Counted from the first letter of the stretch, positions 1 to 8,813 are shown. The stretch is 64,000 nt of DNA from Candidatus Nomurabacteria bacterium (GCA_031257295.1 JAIROX010000006.1:96365-160364), one strand, 5' to 3'. Made by a program: numbers and translations. Notes: generated by a model from the sequence alone, not told the origin.

Positions 1-742
1 ACTTTTTGCCATCATTAGCAGCAAACTTGACATCAGTGATACCCAGCCGATATTCGTTTGTAAGGTTTAGGCTGCTACTGATATCTTTCAAGTTCAGCCA
101 GACCCACTCGCTATTTCCGCCAAAATCATGCTTTACCAACACTCGGTTTTCGTCGTTGTTCCAGGATATAACGTCGAAGCTATGTTGCACGCCTTCAACG
201 TCAAGCTCAGCAAAAAACTTACTTATCTGCAAACTTTGGCTTTCAACATCGTCGCCTCGCATATCCAGGTAGTGCAAGGTTAAACTGGGCGGTGAATCTA
301 ACATCAGCGCATAGCGCGATTGCGGTGATACACTCATCTTGTAAAGACCCTCGTAATACTTCACAAATTTATCAGCTCGCTTATTCGGTAGTAGGCGAGT
401 ATAGTTTAGCCACAGCACTCGGCCAGATGAGATGTTGGCCTTTTTTTGCCAGCTGTCATAACCATCTCGGCGCACTTCAAATTGATGCTCGCCCGGCGAC
501 AACACAGCCTTAGTTGTGGTTTTAGCAAATTGCGCCTCGCCATCAATCAACACCGTGGCACCAGACGGGTGAGACTCGAATTGCACCAACCCAGTCTGCT
601 CGATTCTACCGTCGCGGCCCAAAGAATAACCCATAGTCACCAAAATAAGCACTCCAACTATCAGAATAACCGCCAGAATCATGGTAATATCTGACAGTAT
701 AACTTTATTAATCTTAAATCGTCTGTAGTCGAGTCTGTGCAT
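1..742 (-). CDS. PEGA-domain membrane protein (3' end beyond window)
   Basis: The reading frame starts at ATG 740-742 on the minus strand and runs off the left edge, so about 247 codons are visible. A short basic N-terminus precedes one membrane segment (about residues 14-40, rich in I, L and V). A PEGA-like domain follows at about residues 48-100, with the pattern FESHPSGATVLIDG and a later GEHQFEVRRDGY. PEGA domains are extracytoplasmic beta modules, often found in surface-layer or signalling proteins; the function here is unknown. A TACAAT element ends eight bases before the ATG with no ribosome binding site, suggesting a leaderless transcript. The gene is divergent from the next one. Confidence 0.75.
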   Translation of the reverse strand, partial: MHRLDYRRFKINKVILSDITMILAVILIVGVLILVTMGYSLGRDGRIEQTGLVQFESHPSGATVLIDGEAQFAKTTTKAVLSPGEHQFEVRRDGYDSWQKKANISSGRVLWLNYTRLLPNKRADKFVKYYEGLYKMSVSPQSRYALMLDSPPSLTLHYLDMRGDDVESQSLQISKFFAELDVEGVQHSFDVISWNNDENRVLVKHDFGGNSEWVWLNLKDISSSLNLTNEYRLGITDVKFAANDGKK

Positions 743-779
743 TAAAGGCTATTGTACAATATTTTTCATCCAAAAACTA

Positions 780-808
780 TTGTGTTTACCGCTAAATCCT
801 AGTATCAT
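780..808 (+). promoter_or_regulatory. sigma70-type promoter of the DUF4367-like gene
   Basis: TTGTGT and TATCAT are separated by 17 bases, about 30 bases before the ATG at 841. A GAGG ribosome binding site lies between them and the start. Unlike many neighbours, this gene has a leader. Confidence 0.55.
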
Positions 809-840
809 ATTAGACATAAGCACTAGCGAGGTTGGAATAG

Positions 841-1803
841 ATGAGTGATAGAGACCAGGTTGAACAAGAAAATAGTCCAGCGGCCGTTCGTGCACGTGCT
901 GTAGATTCTGGCACGGTACACAAACAACCCCAAAAGTCTACCACGCTAAACCGCAAATATGCCGGCAAAAGCAAGGCTCAGCAGCAAGCTACTAAAACCG
1001 CCGCCCAGAAAGCGGCTTATGCACAGTTTAAGCGTCGCCACGAATTGGCCGAGACCCGCAACCAGACGCATCGTGCCCAAGTATCCGGCTCCAAACACGG
1101 GGTTAACCTTAGGCCATTGTCGAGTGGCGAAGTTATTCAGGTTAACAGCCAGGCGACTAAGCTTCTGGCCGAAACTACCGAGCCACACCCGGTAGTAGCT
1201 AAAGCCAACCAAAAGCTTCACCCCCAAGTAACCACCAAGCGCCACATGACCGCCATCGAGATGAAAAAGCGTGACATTCGCGAGGCTTTTGAGAAGATCG
1301 CTGCCGATGACCAAGTTGACTCTAAACAAGCTAAAAGGTTCAAAACTTACTTCAAGAACAAAAAACTAGCTGGAGTGGTGTCTATGATGGCAGCCATTCT
1401 ACTACTGGCCGGCTACCTAGTTTACCTTAATATGCCGGCAATATCAGTCCGTATCGCGGCTGTTCAAAGTGGCGTTGACGTGACTTACCCCAGCTACAAA
1501 CCGGTTGGTTATGACATACGCGGCCTAGCGAGCGTGAAGAACAACAGCGTAGCAATGGAGTTCAGCAACGATAACGAGTCATTTACAATTACTCAGCAAA
1601 AAAGCTCCTGGGATTCTAGCGCTGTTTTTAATAATTATGTGCAACAAGAATGGGGCGATAACTACTCAGTTAACAAAGAGCGCGGCCTCACTATCTATAC
1701 CAGTGGTGGGCGAGCTGCCTGGGTAAATGGCGGCGTATTCTACACCATCAACGGCCCCAGCGGTCTGAGCGACCAAGTTGAAAAGATTGCCGTTAGCCTA
1801 TAA
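841..1803 (+). CDS. membrane-anchored DUF4367-like protein
   Basis: A 320-residue protein. The first 175 residues are hydrophilic, rich in Gln, Ala and Lys, and probably disordered and cytoplasmic. One membrane helix follows (about residues 178-200, VVSMMAAILLLAGYLVYL). The last 120 residues form a compact extracytoplasmic domain resembling DUF4367: YPSYKPVGYDI near its start and a final SDQVEKIAVSL. Such domains occur in Firmicutes anti-sigma and sporulation proteins and are common in Saccharibacteria, but the role is unknown. The start is supported by a GAGG ribosome binding site and an upstream promoter. It lies 71 bases before gltX, which has its own promoter. Confidence 0.75.
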   Translation: MSDRDQVEQENSPAAVRARAVDSGTVHKQPQKSTTLNRKYAGKSKAQQQATKTAAQKAAYAQFKRRHELAETRNQTHRAQVSGSKHGVNLRPLSSGEVIQVNSQATKLLAETTEPHPVVAKANQKLHPQVTTKRHMTAIEMKKRDIREAFEKIAADDQVDSKQAKRFKTYFKNKKLAGVVSMMAAILLLAGYLVYLNMPAISVRIAAVQSGVDVTYPSYKPVGYDIRGLASVKNNSVAMEFSNDNESFTITQQKSSWDSSAVFNNYVQQEWGDNYSVNKERGLTIYTSGGRAAWVNGGVFYTINGPSGLSDQVEKIAVSL

Positions 1804-1874
1804 AAGTGTACAAAATTCCTAGAGTTTGCATCTGTTATTTTGCGTTTTGGTTATATAACCTATAAAATGATTTC

Positions 1875-3320
1875 ATGAATAAAGTCCGAACTCGTTTTGC
1901 ACCTAGCCCGACCGGCTACGTACACGTTGGTAATGTGCGCACTGCGCTACACTCGTACCTAGTGGCTCGCCACGGCAAAGGTGATTTTGTGCTACGCATA
2001 GAAGACACCGACCAGAAACGCTTTGTGGATGGTGCCGAGCGGGTAGTGTTAGAGACTTTGCAATGGCTTGGCTTGGACTGGGACGAAGGTCCCGAGCTAG
2101 ACGGCAGCGAAAAGGGGGCCTACGGCCCTTACCATCAGACCGCCCGTAAAGAAAACTATCTCAAATGGGCACAGGTTTTAATTGGCAAAGGCCTAGCTTA
2201 CGCCGACCCTTACACACCAGAACAGGTTGAGCAGTTTCGAGCTGAGGCTAAAGCAGCCAAAAAGGCGTTTTTATACCGCGACTACCGGCCAGAGAATCCG
2301 CCCGAGTGGGACGGTTCGCGGCCGCTACGTTTTAAAGTGCCCGAGCTAAAGCGCTATGAGTGGGACGACGCCGTAATGGGGCACCTCAGCGCCGGCCCTG
2401 AGGCTCTAGATGATTTTATTCTTATCAAGTCCGATGGCCTGCCAACCTATAATTTCGCTCATGTTGTCGATGACCATGAAATGAAGATCACTCATGTGAT
2501 TCGCGGCCAAGAATATATCGCCAGCATGCCGAAATACCTATCACTTTACGATGCGCTAGAGTTTGAGCGGCCAGTTTTTGCCTGCGAGGCGCATATCATG
2601 GCGCCAGATGGCAATAAAAAGCTTGGTAAACGCGATGGCGCTAAAAGTGTTACTGAATATCGCGACGCCGGTTATCTGCCAGAGGCCATGCTAAATTTCT
2701 TGGCTTCACTGGGCTGGAATGACGGCACGGAGCAAGAGATTTTCAGTAAAGAAGAGTTGATCGAAAAGTTTACACTAGAGCGCGTTCAAAAGTCTGGCGC
2801 ACGCTTTGACGAAAAGCGCTTGGTTTGGATGAACGGACAGTGGATCAAACAGCTTGAGCTAGATGATCTTTATGAACGAGTGCATGGCTTTTGGGGTCCG
2901 GCCGGGCAAAAGGCGAGTGCGGCCGGGCAAAAAGCCGTGCTGGCTGTGGTGCAAGACCGCCTTAAGACTTTAGCCGATCTGCCAAGCCTAACTGAATACT
3001 TTTTTACCGAACCTAAGCCAAATTGGCAGATGGTAGACAGTAACAAGCAGCTCAGTAAACTGCCTCGTACTGAACACACTAAGCTACTAGAACAGGCTAC
3101 TCACGCCCTGGAAGCTGCCGACTTCAACAGTGAAGAAGCTCTGCAGTCCGCGCTCAACGAATTGCTAGCCGAAACCGGGCAAAAACCACCGGTATTATTT
3201 GGCTTAGTTCGTTTCGCACTAACTTGGGCTCAGTTTAGCCCCGGCCTGCCAGAAACCATGCACTTACTAGGCCGCGAGCGAACACTAGCCAGGCTTCAAG
3301 TCGCTATCGATAAAGCTTAA
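1875..3320 (+). CDS. gltX: glutamyl-tRNA synthetase
   Basis: Class I aminoacyl-tRNA synthetase charging tRNA-Glu with glutamate. At 481 residues it has the usual length. The HIGH-type signature reads HVGN at residues 17-20 within APSPTGYVHVGN, followed by the GluRS-specific RIEDTD segment. The KMSKS-type loop is KLGKRDG at about residues 248-254. The C-terminal anticodon-binding helices are complete. A TATAAA element lies eight bases upstream of the ATG without a ribosome binding site, suggesting a leaderless mRNA. A 21-base in-frame tandem duplication (2901-2936) adds a PAGQKAS/AAGQKAV repeat in the C-terminal part. A tRNA-Glu gene lies about 3 kb downstream. Confidence 0.97.
   Translation: MNKVRTRFAPSPTGYVHVGNVRTALHSYLVARHGKGDFVLRIEDTDQKRFVDGAERVVLETLQWLGLDWDEGPELDGSEKGAYGPYHQTARKENYLKWAQVLIGKGLAYADPYTPEQVEQFRAEAKAAKKAFLYRDYRPENPPEWDGSRPLRFKVPELKRYEWDDAVMGHLSAGPEALDDFILIKSDGLPTYNFAHVVDDHEMKITHVIRGQEYIASMPKYLSLYDALEFERPVFACEAHIMAPDGNKKLGKRDGAKSVTEYRDAGYLPEAMLNFLASLGWNDGTEQEIFSKEELIEKFTLERVQKSGARFDEKRLVWMNGQWIKQLELDDLYERVHGFWGPAGQKASAAGQKAVLAVVQDRLKTLADLPSLTEYFFTEPKPNWQMVDSNKQLSKLPRTEHTKLLEQATHALEAADFNSEEALQSALNELLAETGQKPPVLFGLVRFALTWAQFSPGLPETMHLLGRERTLARLQVAIDKA
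2901..2936 (+). repeat. 21-base imperfect tandem duplication inside gltX
   Basis: Two copies of GCCGGGCAAAA followed by a short G/C-rich stretch, offset by 21 bases. They encode two adjacent seven-residue units containing AGQKA. The repeat is in frame and sits at the junction of catalytic and anticodon-binding parts, where length variation is probably tolerated. Confidence 0.6.
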
Positions 3321-3326
3321 GCTTTA

Positions 3327-3335
3327 TGATATAAT
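3327..3335 (+). promoter_or_regulatory. extended -10 promoter, leaderless start of the DUF3048 gene
   Basis: TGA-TATAAT ends exactly six bases before ATG 3342, and begins only seven bases after the gltX stop. The predicted transcription start coincides with the start codon. No ribosome binding site is visible. Confidence 0.65.
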
Positions 3336-3341
3336 CACCCT

Positions 3342-4451
3342 ATGCAACTACTGAAACCAGATCCAATTGGCGTTTCAGCGCAACCAAAAGCCCGCAAACA
3401 TAAAAAGCTCCTAAGCCTTATTCAAAAACACAAGAAAGTCGCGGCGATTATTTTACTTGCCGTCGTACTACTCGCGGGCGTCATCATATTCCTAATAACA
3501 AGCAACAAAGGCGAGCAACAGTTTGATACCATCAGTAAAAAGAGCAACAACGCCAAAACCGCTTACCACGCCGAGCTAACTGGCAAAAAAGTTGACAGCA
3601 AAAGCGCAGTAGACCAAGCTGTCACGGCTATAATGATAGAAAACAGCCCCGATTCACGGCCGCAATCGGGCCTGAAAGATTCTGGCGTAGTTTTCGAGGC
3701 TATCGCCGAGGGCGGCATTACACGCTTTTTGGTGCTATACCAAACCGAAAAACCTCAGCTGGTTGGCCCAGTACGCAGCCTAAGAATCTACTACGTTGAC
3801 TGGCTAACGCCCTTTGAGGCCTCGGTGGCGCACGTGGGCGGTGCCCAAAATGCGCTCGACCTGGTGCGAGGTGGCGGCTACCGTGACATCGACCAGTTCT
3901 TTAACGGCGGCTACTATTGGCGCGCCTCAGATCGCTGGGCGCCGCACAATGTTTATACCAGCTTTGAAAAACTCGACGCTCTAAACCAAGCCAGGGGCTA
4001 CACTACCTCAAAATTCACCGGCTGGCCACGTCAAGCTGGTAAGGCCGCCAAGGAGCCCACCGCCACCACTATAAACATGACCGTTAGCAGCCCCACCTTT
4101 AGTCCTAGATACGTTTACGATAAAGAGTCCAACAAGTACTTACGCTACCACCAGGACGGCGAGGCTCATATTGACCGCGAACAAGGCCAGATTGCACCAG
4201 ATACCGTGATCGCTATAAAAGTACACGAGCAACTAGCTAGCGATGGCTACCGCGAAGACATCCAAAGTACAGGTAACGGCAAAGCCTATATTTTCCAGAA
4301 CGGCACAGTGGTAGAAGGGACTTGGCGCAAATCTAGCCGCGAGGCCCAGTTAGAATTCTTAGATGCTAGCGGCAAAGCCATAAAGCTAAACCGCGGTCAG
4401 ACCTGGATTACTGCAGTGCCAGAAGGCGGTGGTGGTGTAGTATGGCAGTAG
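3342..4451 (+). CDS. DUF3048 (YerB-like) membrane-anchored protein
   Basis: A 369-residue protein with a basic cytoplasmic start, one membrane segment (about residues 33-53) and a large external domain. That domain matches DUF3048, the family of Bacillus YerB: AIMIENSPDSRPQSGL, then a region with VGPVRSLRIYYVDWL, then SDRWAPHNVYTS. The biochemical function of DUF3048 is not known to me; the proteins are usually lipoproteins or membrane-anchored. The start is leaderless, with its own extended -10 element just behind gltX. The 3' end overlaps the following histidine kinase by ten bases, so the two are probably co-transcribed and translationally coupled. Confidence 0.85.
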   Translation: MQLLKPDPIGVSAQPKARKHKKLLSLIQKHKKVAAIILLAVVLLAGVIIFLITSNKGEQQFDTISKKSNNAKTAYHAELTGKKVDSKSAVDQAVTAIMIENSPDSRPQSGLKDSGVVFEAIAEGGITRFLVLYQTEKPQLVGPVRSLRIYYVDWLTPFEASVAHVGGAQNALDLVRGGGYRDIDQFFNGGYYWRASDRWAPHNVYTSFEKLDALNQARGYTTSKFTGWPRQAGKAAKEPTATTINMTVSSPTFSPRYVYDKESNKYLRYHQDGEAHIDREQGQIAPDTVIAIKVHEQLASDGYREDIQSTGNGKAYIFQNGTVVEGTWRKSSREAQLEFLDASGKAIKLNRGQTWITAVPEGGGGVVWQ

Positions 4452-6004
4452 ACAAAGATAAGGCCGTAGAGACCCAGGTAACCAAAATTCAAGGCTATTG
4501 GTCGGCCGTTGTTGGCCGAGCAGCTAAACTAGTTATAGCTAGCCAGCTGTTTATAGTTCTGATAGCAATCATTTTCATGGTTCTAGCCATCAACACACCA
4601 GAGGACAGTGATATGCTCGGCACAGTTGGCGTTGGCGTGGTAATAGCCCTTGAAGTTTTGGTTCAAACAGTAGTGATCTACGTACTATTAAGCCCCGAGA
4701 AACGGCTGTTCGACTTTATTAGCAAGGTTGCACTAAACCAAGATGATAACCTGGTGACACTAAACCACAGGTGGGACGAAACCAGTGGGCTAAAGGCTAT
4801 CGCCACTTTCATACAAGACATTAAGAATACCTCAGCAGCAGCAGCAGCAGCAGCAGAGGTCACTTCACGACCATCGGTCGACTACCTGCTAGGTGCTTTC
4901 GAAACAACCAGCGTAGGGTTTATCATCATGGATTCGGACCTGAACATTACTTACCACAACAGTGCGGCGCCAGTTTTAGACGGCTACAATAACGAGTCTG
5001 GCTTAGACCTATTGTTTGACGGTGAAGACACAGTTAGCGACTGGGTCAAGTCGCTCAAAGACAAAGCCGTAAAAGCTGATAGGTCCTGGACACGCGTATC
5101 AAACATACCAGACGACAACCAAGACAAAGAACGCAAGTACTACGACGTTATTGCCAGCTTTGCCAGTGGCAATGAGGCCGAAACCGTGCTAGTAACAGTT
5201 GACCATAGCGAAGATTACGGACAGGACGAAGACGACCTGCAGCTAATTGCCTTTGCGGCACACGAATTACGCGGGCCAGTCACTGTCATCCGTGGCTATG
5301 TAGATATATTACTTGATGAAATGGGCGACAGCCTTGACCCCGAAGATAAACAGCTGCTCGACCGACTCACCGTATCAGTTAACCGCTTGAGCAGCTATAT
5401 CAATAACATTTTAAATACGTCACGCTACGACCAGCGCCATCTGCAAGTCACGCTCAGCCCACAAAACATTAAGACAGTCACAAACAGCATTGACGACGAT
5501 GTAGCCTTGCGCGCCAACTCACAGGGGCGCCTGCTAACTATCAACGTACCCGATGATCTGCCGCTGGTAGCTGCCGATATCTCTGGGCTAGGTGAGGTAC
5601 TGACCAACTTGGTTGATAACGCCATAAAATACAGCCGTGAAGGCGGCAGCATAGAGGTCGCAGCCAGCACCAAAGGTGATACAGTTAACATCAGCATAAC
5701 AGACCACGGCATTGGTATGCCAGCTAGCGTAGTGAACAACTTATTTAAGAAATTCTATCGCTCATATCGCTCACGCGGTTCGGCAACCGGCACAGGCATC
5801 GGCCTTTACATCAGCAAAGCCATCGTTGAACAACATGGTGGTAGTCTATCTGTTCGCAGTCGAGAAGGCGAAGGCTCAACTTTTACCATCACATTACCAA
5901 CTTACGACTCCATTAAAGACAAGCTTAAAACCAGTAGCAATTTTAGCGAGCAGGTCGTTCGAGAGTCGAGCGGGTGGATAAAAAATCACGGGACAAGAGT
6001 ATAG
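4442..6004 (+). CDS. membrane PAS-domain sensor histidine kinase
   Basis: A 520-residue kinase. Two membrane helices lie at about residues 27-50 and 60-84. A linker with seven consecutive alanines follows, then a PAS-like domain (about 140-250). The dimerisation/phosphoacceptor domain has HELRGP with the predicted phosphorylated His274. The ATP-binding domain has N-box DNAIKYS, DHGIGM, FYRSYRSRG and GTGIGLYIS motifs. It likely senses through the membrane or PAS module and phosphorylates the receiver protein encoded 13 bases downstream. The ligand is unknown. It starts within the last codons of the DUF3048 gene, a hint that the external DUF3048 domain and this kinase work in the same process. 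Confidence 0.9.
   Translation: MAVDKDKAVETQVTKIQGYWSAVVGRAAKLVIASQLFIVLIAIIFMVLAINTPEDSDMLGTVGVGVVIALEVLVQTVVIYVLLSPEKRLFDFISKVALNQDDNLVTLNHRWDETSGLKAIATFIQDIKNTSAAAAAAAEVTSRPSVDYLLGAFETTSVGFIIMDSDLNITYHNSAAPVLDGYNNESGLDLLFDGEDTVSDWVKSLKDKAVKADRSWTRVSNIPDDNQDKERKYYDVIASFASGNEAETVLVTVDHSEDYGQDEDDLQLIAFAAHELRGPVTVIRGYVDILLDEMGDSLDPEDKQLLDRLTVSVNRLSSYINNILNTSRYDQRHLQVTLSPQNIKTVTNSIDDDVALRANSQGRLLTINVPDDLPLVAADISGLGEVLTNLVDNAIKYSREGGSIEVAASTKGDTVNISITDHGIGMPASVVNNLFKKFYRSYRSRGSATGTGIGLYISKAIVEQHGGSLSVRSREGEGSTFTITLPTYDSIKDKLKTSSNFSEQVVRESSGWIKNHGTRV
4833..4856 (+). repeat. (CAG)8 microsatellite in kinase linker
   Basis: Eight uninterrupted CAG units read in frame as seven Ala codons (GCA) between the second membrane helix and the PAS domain. 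Slippage by one unit would change helix length by one residue without shifting the frame. Confidence 0.9.
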
Positions 6005-6017
6005 TAAAGGAGGAGCC

Positions 6018-6383
6018 ATGACAAAAGTTTTATGCATAGAAGACGACAGGTTTATAGGCGAGATGTACGAGCGCAGCTTGAAAAAAGCTGGCTATGAGTT
6101 TGACCTACGAGCCGACGGCGATGAGGGCTTGCAAGCCGCTATGGCCAACTACTACGACTTTATCCTACTTGACCTAATGCTGCCAAACAAAAAAGGCGAT
6201 GAGATCTTAACCGAGCTCAAAAAGCCTGGCACCATAGACCCCAAAACTAAGATCATTATGCTCACTAACTTCCAGCAGGACGATGCGGCTCGTATGAGCT
6301 TAGAAAACGTAGCTGATGCGTATCTGATTAAGGCCGACATCACACCCCGGCGGCTAATATCGATTATCGAGCGTATGTCGTAG
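6018..6383 (+). CDS. single-domain response regulator
   Basis: A 121-residue CheY-like receiver only. The acidic pocket is EDD at residues 8-10, the phosphoacceptor is Asp52 (LLDLMLP), Thr83 lies in MLTN and the conserved Lys is Lys105 (LIKAD). There is no DNA-binding or enzymatic output domain, so any output must be through protein contacts. An AGGAGGAG ribosome binding site sits just upstream. It follows the kinase gene by 13 bases and is very likely its partner. Confidence 0.93.
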   Translation: MTKVLCIEDDRFIGEMYERSLKKAGYEFDLRADGDEGLQAAMANYYDFILLDLMLPNKKGDEILTELKKPGTIDPKTKIIMLTNFQQDDAARMSLENVADAYLIKADITPRRLISIIERMS

Positions 6384-6444
6384 TGTAATAGGCACCGTTT
6401 ACAGATAGGCCATATTTTGTTAAAATAAAGCACGCAGCATACGC

Positions 6445-6521
6445 GGCCCCTTCGTCTAGTGGTCCAGGACGTCTGGTTCTCATCCAGAAAATCGCGGGTT
6501 CGACTCCCGCAGGGGTCACCA
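6445..6521 (+). tRNA. tRNA-Glu (anticodon CTC)
   Basis: A 77-nt cloverleaf. The acceptor stem GGCCCCT pairs with AGGGGTC (one G-U). The D arm contains GTCTAGTGGTCCAGGAC. The anticodon stem TCTGG/CCAGA encloses TTCTCAT with CTC at 6479-6481. The T arm contains GGTTCGACTCC. The terminal CCA is encoded (6519-6521). It decodes GAG. Sequence outside the anticodon stem is close to bacterial tRNA-Glu. It is followed immediately by a perfect hairpin that overlaps the CCA. Confidence 0.97.
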
Positions 6522-6561
6522 AAATAATAATACGAGCACAAGGCTCGTATTATTATTTTGG
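6519..6561. terminator. 19-bp perfect hairpin overlapping the tRNA-Glu CCA end
   Basis: CCAAAATAATAATACGAGC and its exact reverse complement are separated by five bases. The first three bases of the left arm are the CCA end of the tRNA. The right arm supplies a T-rich stretch but no clean U-run, so it may act as terminator and as 3'-processing signal, on either strand. Confidence 0.6.
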
Positions 6562-6822
6562 TAGTCTTTCGAGACTGAAACCGCGAAGCGGGTGCGGTGG
6601 AGCGAACGTCGCGAAGGAAAGCAGCCGTAGGCTATTTTTCTGAGCAAGTGAGCGGAAGTTGCGCAGCAACCCTCCCGCAGGGGATAGCCCACCTTGTGTG
6701 GGCTGTTTATGTGATATAATATAACTCTACAAATCGCCGAGCCGCGTATAATTCACTTGAACCAGCGCTCATCCAGAAGGAGGAGCGCTTTTGTAATACA
6801 CAAGTAAAACAAGGAGAACCAT
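6562..6822 (+). promoter_or_regulatory. leader region of the DUF2798 gene
   Basis: The first 130 bases hold several short G+C-rich dyads that I cannot assign. AGCCCAC/GTGGGCT forms a hairpin near 6685-6703. TGA-TATAAT (6712-6720) is a plausible promoter giving a leader of about 95 bases. Near 6764-6792, AGCGCTC/GAGCGCT encloses a purine-rich AAGGAGG and is followed by TTTT, resembling an attenuator. A separate AAGGAG precedes the start. Confidence 0.4.
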
Positions 6823-7323
6823 ATGGATCATCACAAATTTCACACCCACTTACCACGTAACAAGAAAGAACAGGCGCTGTTTATACTGGTTATTTCACTC
6901 ATTTCAGTCAATCTTATTGCGCCACTCATCACTTTTGCGGAAATTGGGCTTAGCCCAGAAATTTACCTGAATACCTTGGTGGTTTTGCCGTTCCTTTGGC
7001 TCTGCATTGTCCCGATAGTCCTGCTGACCGAGAAACCCGCTGCCTATTTAGCTAGCAAGATCACCAGGAAAGGCGACAGTTTTAGCGCCACAATGTTTGT
7101 TATCGTGCTGTGCGATGTGCTACTTATTGCCGCTCTTATGACCGTGATTGGTTCGTGGATTGGCGGTCATAGTTTTACCCTTGAGCCGATTGAACACTTT
7201 TTCTTGAGGTATCCGCGCAATTTTGTGATTGCACTGGCGGTGGAGCTGGCGATTTCGCAGCCAGTAGCGCGATTAGTAATGGCGAAGTGGCACAAGAGAA
7301 AAGATACTGTATCTGTAAAATGA
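6823..7323 (+). CDS. DUF2798 family membrane protein
   Basis: A 166-residue protein with four predicted membrane helices in two similar halves. Each half contains the DUF2798-type pattern: an early hydrophobic helix, and in the second half FFLRYPRNFVIALAVELAISQPVARLVM. DUF2798 proteins are small integral membrane proteins of unknown function. The start is supported by AAGGAG eight bases upstream. It stands alone between the tRNA and the next kinase, with its own structured leader. Confidence 0.75.
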   Translation: MDHHKFHTHLPRNKKEQALFILVISLISVNLIAPLITFAEIGLSPEIYLNTLVVLPFLWLCIVPIVLLTEKPAAYLASKITRKGDSFSATMFVIVLCDVLLIAALMTVIGSWIGGHSFTLEPIEHFFLRYPRNFVIALAVELAISQPVARLVMAKWHKRKDTVSVK

Positions 7324-7402
7324 CAAAAACCACACCGTCATAGCTTAGTATATCATATCACACTCGATACAAAAAGTCAATATCCCACTGTTTGGCTGTT
7401 TT

Positions 7403-7411
7403 TGCTACAAT
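7403..7411 (+). promoter_or_regulatory. extended -10 promoter of the second histidine kinase
   Basis: TGC-TACAAT lies about 31 bases before ATG 7443, and AGGTGGG is the ribosome binding site. This places transcription start near 7418, which excludes the upstream in-frame ATG at 7392 as the real start. Confidence 0.6.
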
Positions 7412-7442
7412 AAGGATAACCGTATTAGGTGGGTATTATTTG

Positions 7443-8804
7443 ATGGCATTATTTGGTAAAAAAACAGCTGGAGACACAGCCGCTTCTACTACAAGCAGCA
7501 AAGAGTTATTAGCAACATACGAGCTAGCCGTTAAGTCTATTAGTGACGGCGTAATGGTGATCGACAGTAGTAAAAACGCCACGCTGGTTAACCCAGCAAT
7601 GCTACAAATTGCCGGCTGGGGCAATGACGACGCCATAGGGCTTAACTACAAGTCGATACTAAACCTGCTCGACGCCAACGACAACCAGCCAACCGATGTC
7701 GATAGCCCAATCGAGGTCGCTTTTAGCACTAAAAAGCTATTTGAGTGTAAGAGCTGTAAAGTTTTAACCAAGCACAGCGGTGAACGTGTGCCGGTGTTTT
7801 TAGCAGTCATCCCTAGTGGTGACAACCTAGTGGTAACAGTTCGCGATATAACCAAGGAACTTGAGGAAGACCGCGAAAAAACCGAGTTCGTATCAACGGC
7901 TAGCCACGAAATGCGCACTCCAGTAGCCTCAATCGAGGGGTATCTGGGCCTAGCTTTAAACCCCGAAACAGCCACTATAGACGAACGTGCTAAGGCCTAT
8001 CTTGGTAAGGCACACGAAGCATCGCAACACCTTGGCAGGCTATTTCAAGACCTACTTGATGTCACTAAGCTCGACGATCAACATATTAAGATCGATCCAC
8101 ACTTAACTGATGTGGTGGCCCTGGCGCGAAACGTTTTTGAGGGGCAGGCCGAACGCGTTCATGAAAAAGGGTTGAATTACATATTCTTACCAGACCAAAA
8201 CGTAAGCGGCGAGCGCACTATAGCGCCGGTGTTATATGCTAAGGTTGACCAAGACTTTTTGCGCGAATCAGTCGACAACCTGATAGAAAATGCTACCAAA
8301 TACACACCCCAGGGGGCAATTGAAGTTAATGTCACAGCCGACGACAATAATATCGTCCTATCTGTCAAAGATAGTGGCATAGGTATAGCGCCAGAAGATC
8401 TAAGCCATATTTTTCAAAAGTTCTACCGAGCCGACAATAGTGATACCCGCGAAATCGGCGGCACTGGGCTAGGACTTTACATTAGCCGCAAGCGGACCGA
8501 AGATACCGGCGGGCGAATGTGGGCTGAAAGCGAATACCAAAAAGGTAGCACGTTTTTCATATCCATACCAAGGCTTAGCAACCGAGAGGCTGACGAGCTG
8601 AAGAAACTTGAAGCCACCAGAGCCGCTATGATGCAAGGCGAAGATACGCAGCTCAACCCCTTTACTGGCCAAGTATCGGCCAAAGCGATACCAGAAGCGT
8701 CCAATTACCGCCCAGTCGCAGCGCCAGAAACGCCACCAGCTCAGCCAGTTTCTACGCCACAGGCTCAAACGCCTGCCGTAACAGAGGCGCCACAGGTAAC
8801 ATGA
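7443..8804 (+). CDS. cytoplasmic PAS histidine kinase with Pro-rich tail
   Basis: A 453-residue kinase without membrane segments. A PAS domain lies at about residues 20-140 (SISDGVMVIDSS, then NPAMLQIAGW). The phosphoacceptor helix has SHEMRTP with His155. The catalytic domain has NLIENATKYTP, DSGIGIAPED, FQKFYRAD and GGTGLGLYIS. The last 60 residues are low-complexity Pro/Ala/Gln. The ATG at 7443 is preferred over 7392 because the promoter and the ribosome binding site lie between them. The following response regulator, 45 bases downstream, has its own promoter and an even longer Pro-rich tail, so the tails may share a partner or scaffold. Confidence 0.9.
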   Translation: MALFGKKTAGDTAASTTSSKELLATYELAVKSISDGVMVIDSSKNATLVNPAMLQIAGWGNDDAIGLNYKSILNLLDANDNQPTDVDSPIEVAFSTKKLFECKSCKVLTKHSGERVPVFLAVIPSGDNLVVTVRDITKELEEDREKTEFVSTASHEMRTPVASIEGYLGLALNPETATIDERAKAYLGKAHEASQHLGRLFQDLLDVTKLDDQHIKIDPHLTDVVALARNVFEGQAERVHEKGLNYIFLPDQNVSGERTIAPVLYAKVDQDFLRESVDNLIENATKYTPQGAIEVNVTADDNNIVLSVKDSGIGIAPEDLSHIFQKFYRADNSDTREIGGTGLGLYISRKRTEDTGGRMWAESEYQKGSTFFISIPRLSNREADELKKLEATRAAMMQGEDTQLNPFTGQVSAKAIPEASNYRPVAAPETPPAQPVSTPQAQTPAVTEAPQVT

Positions 8805-8813
8805 AGTAAGGGT

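Noticed and set aside
7392..7442. Longer start for the second histidine kinase
   Set aside because: The promoter -10 and ribosome binding site lie inside this extension.
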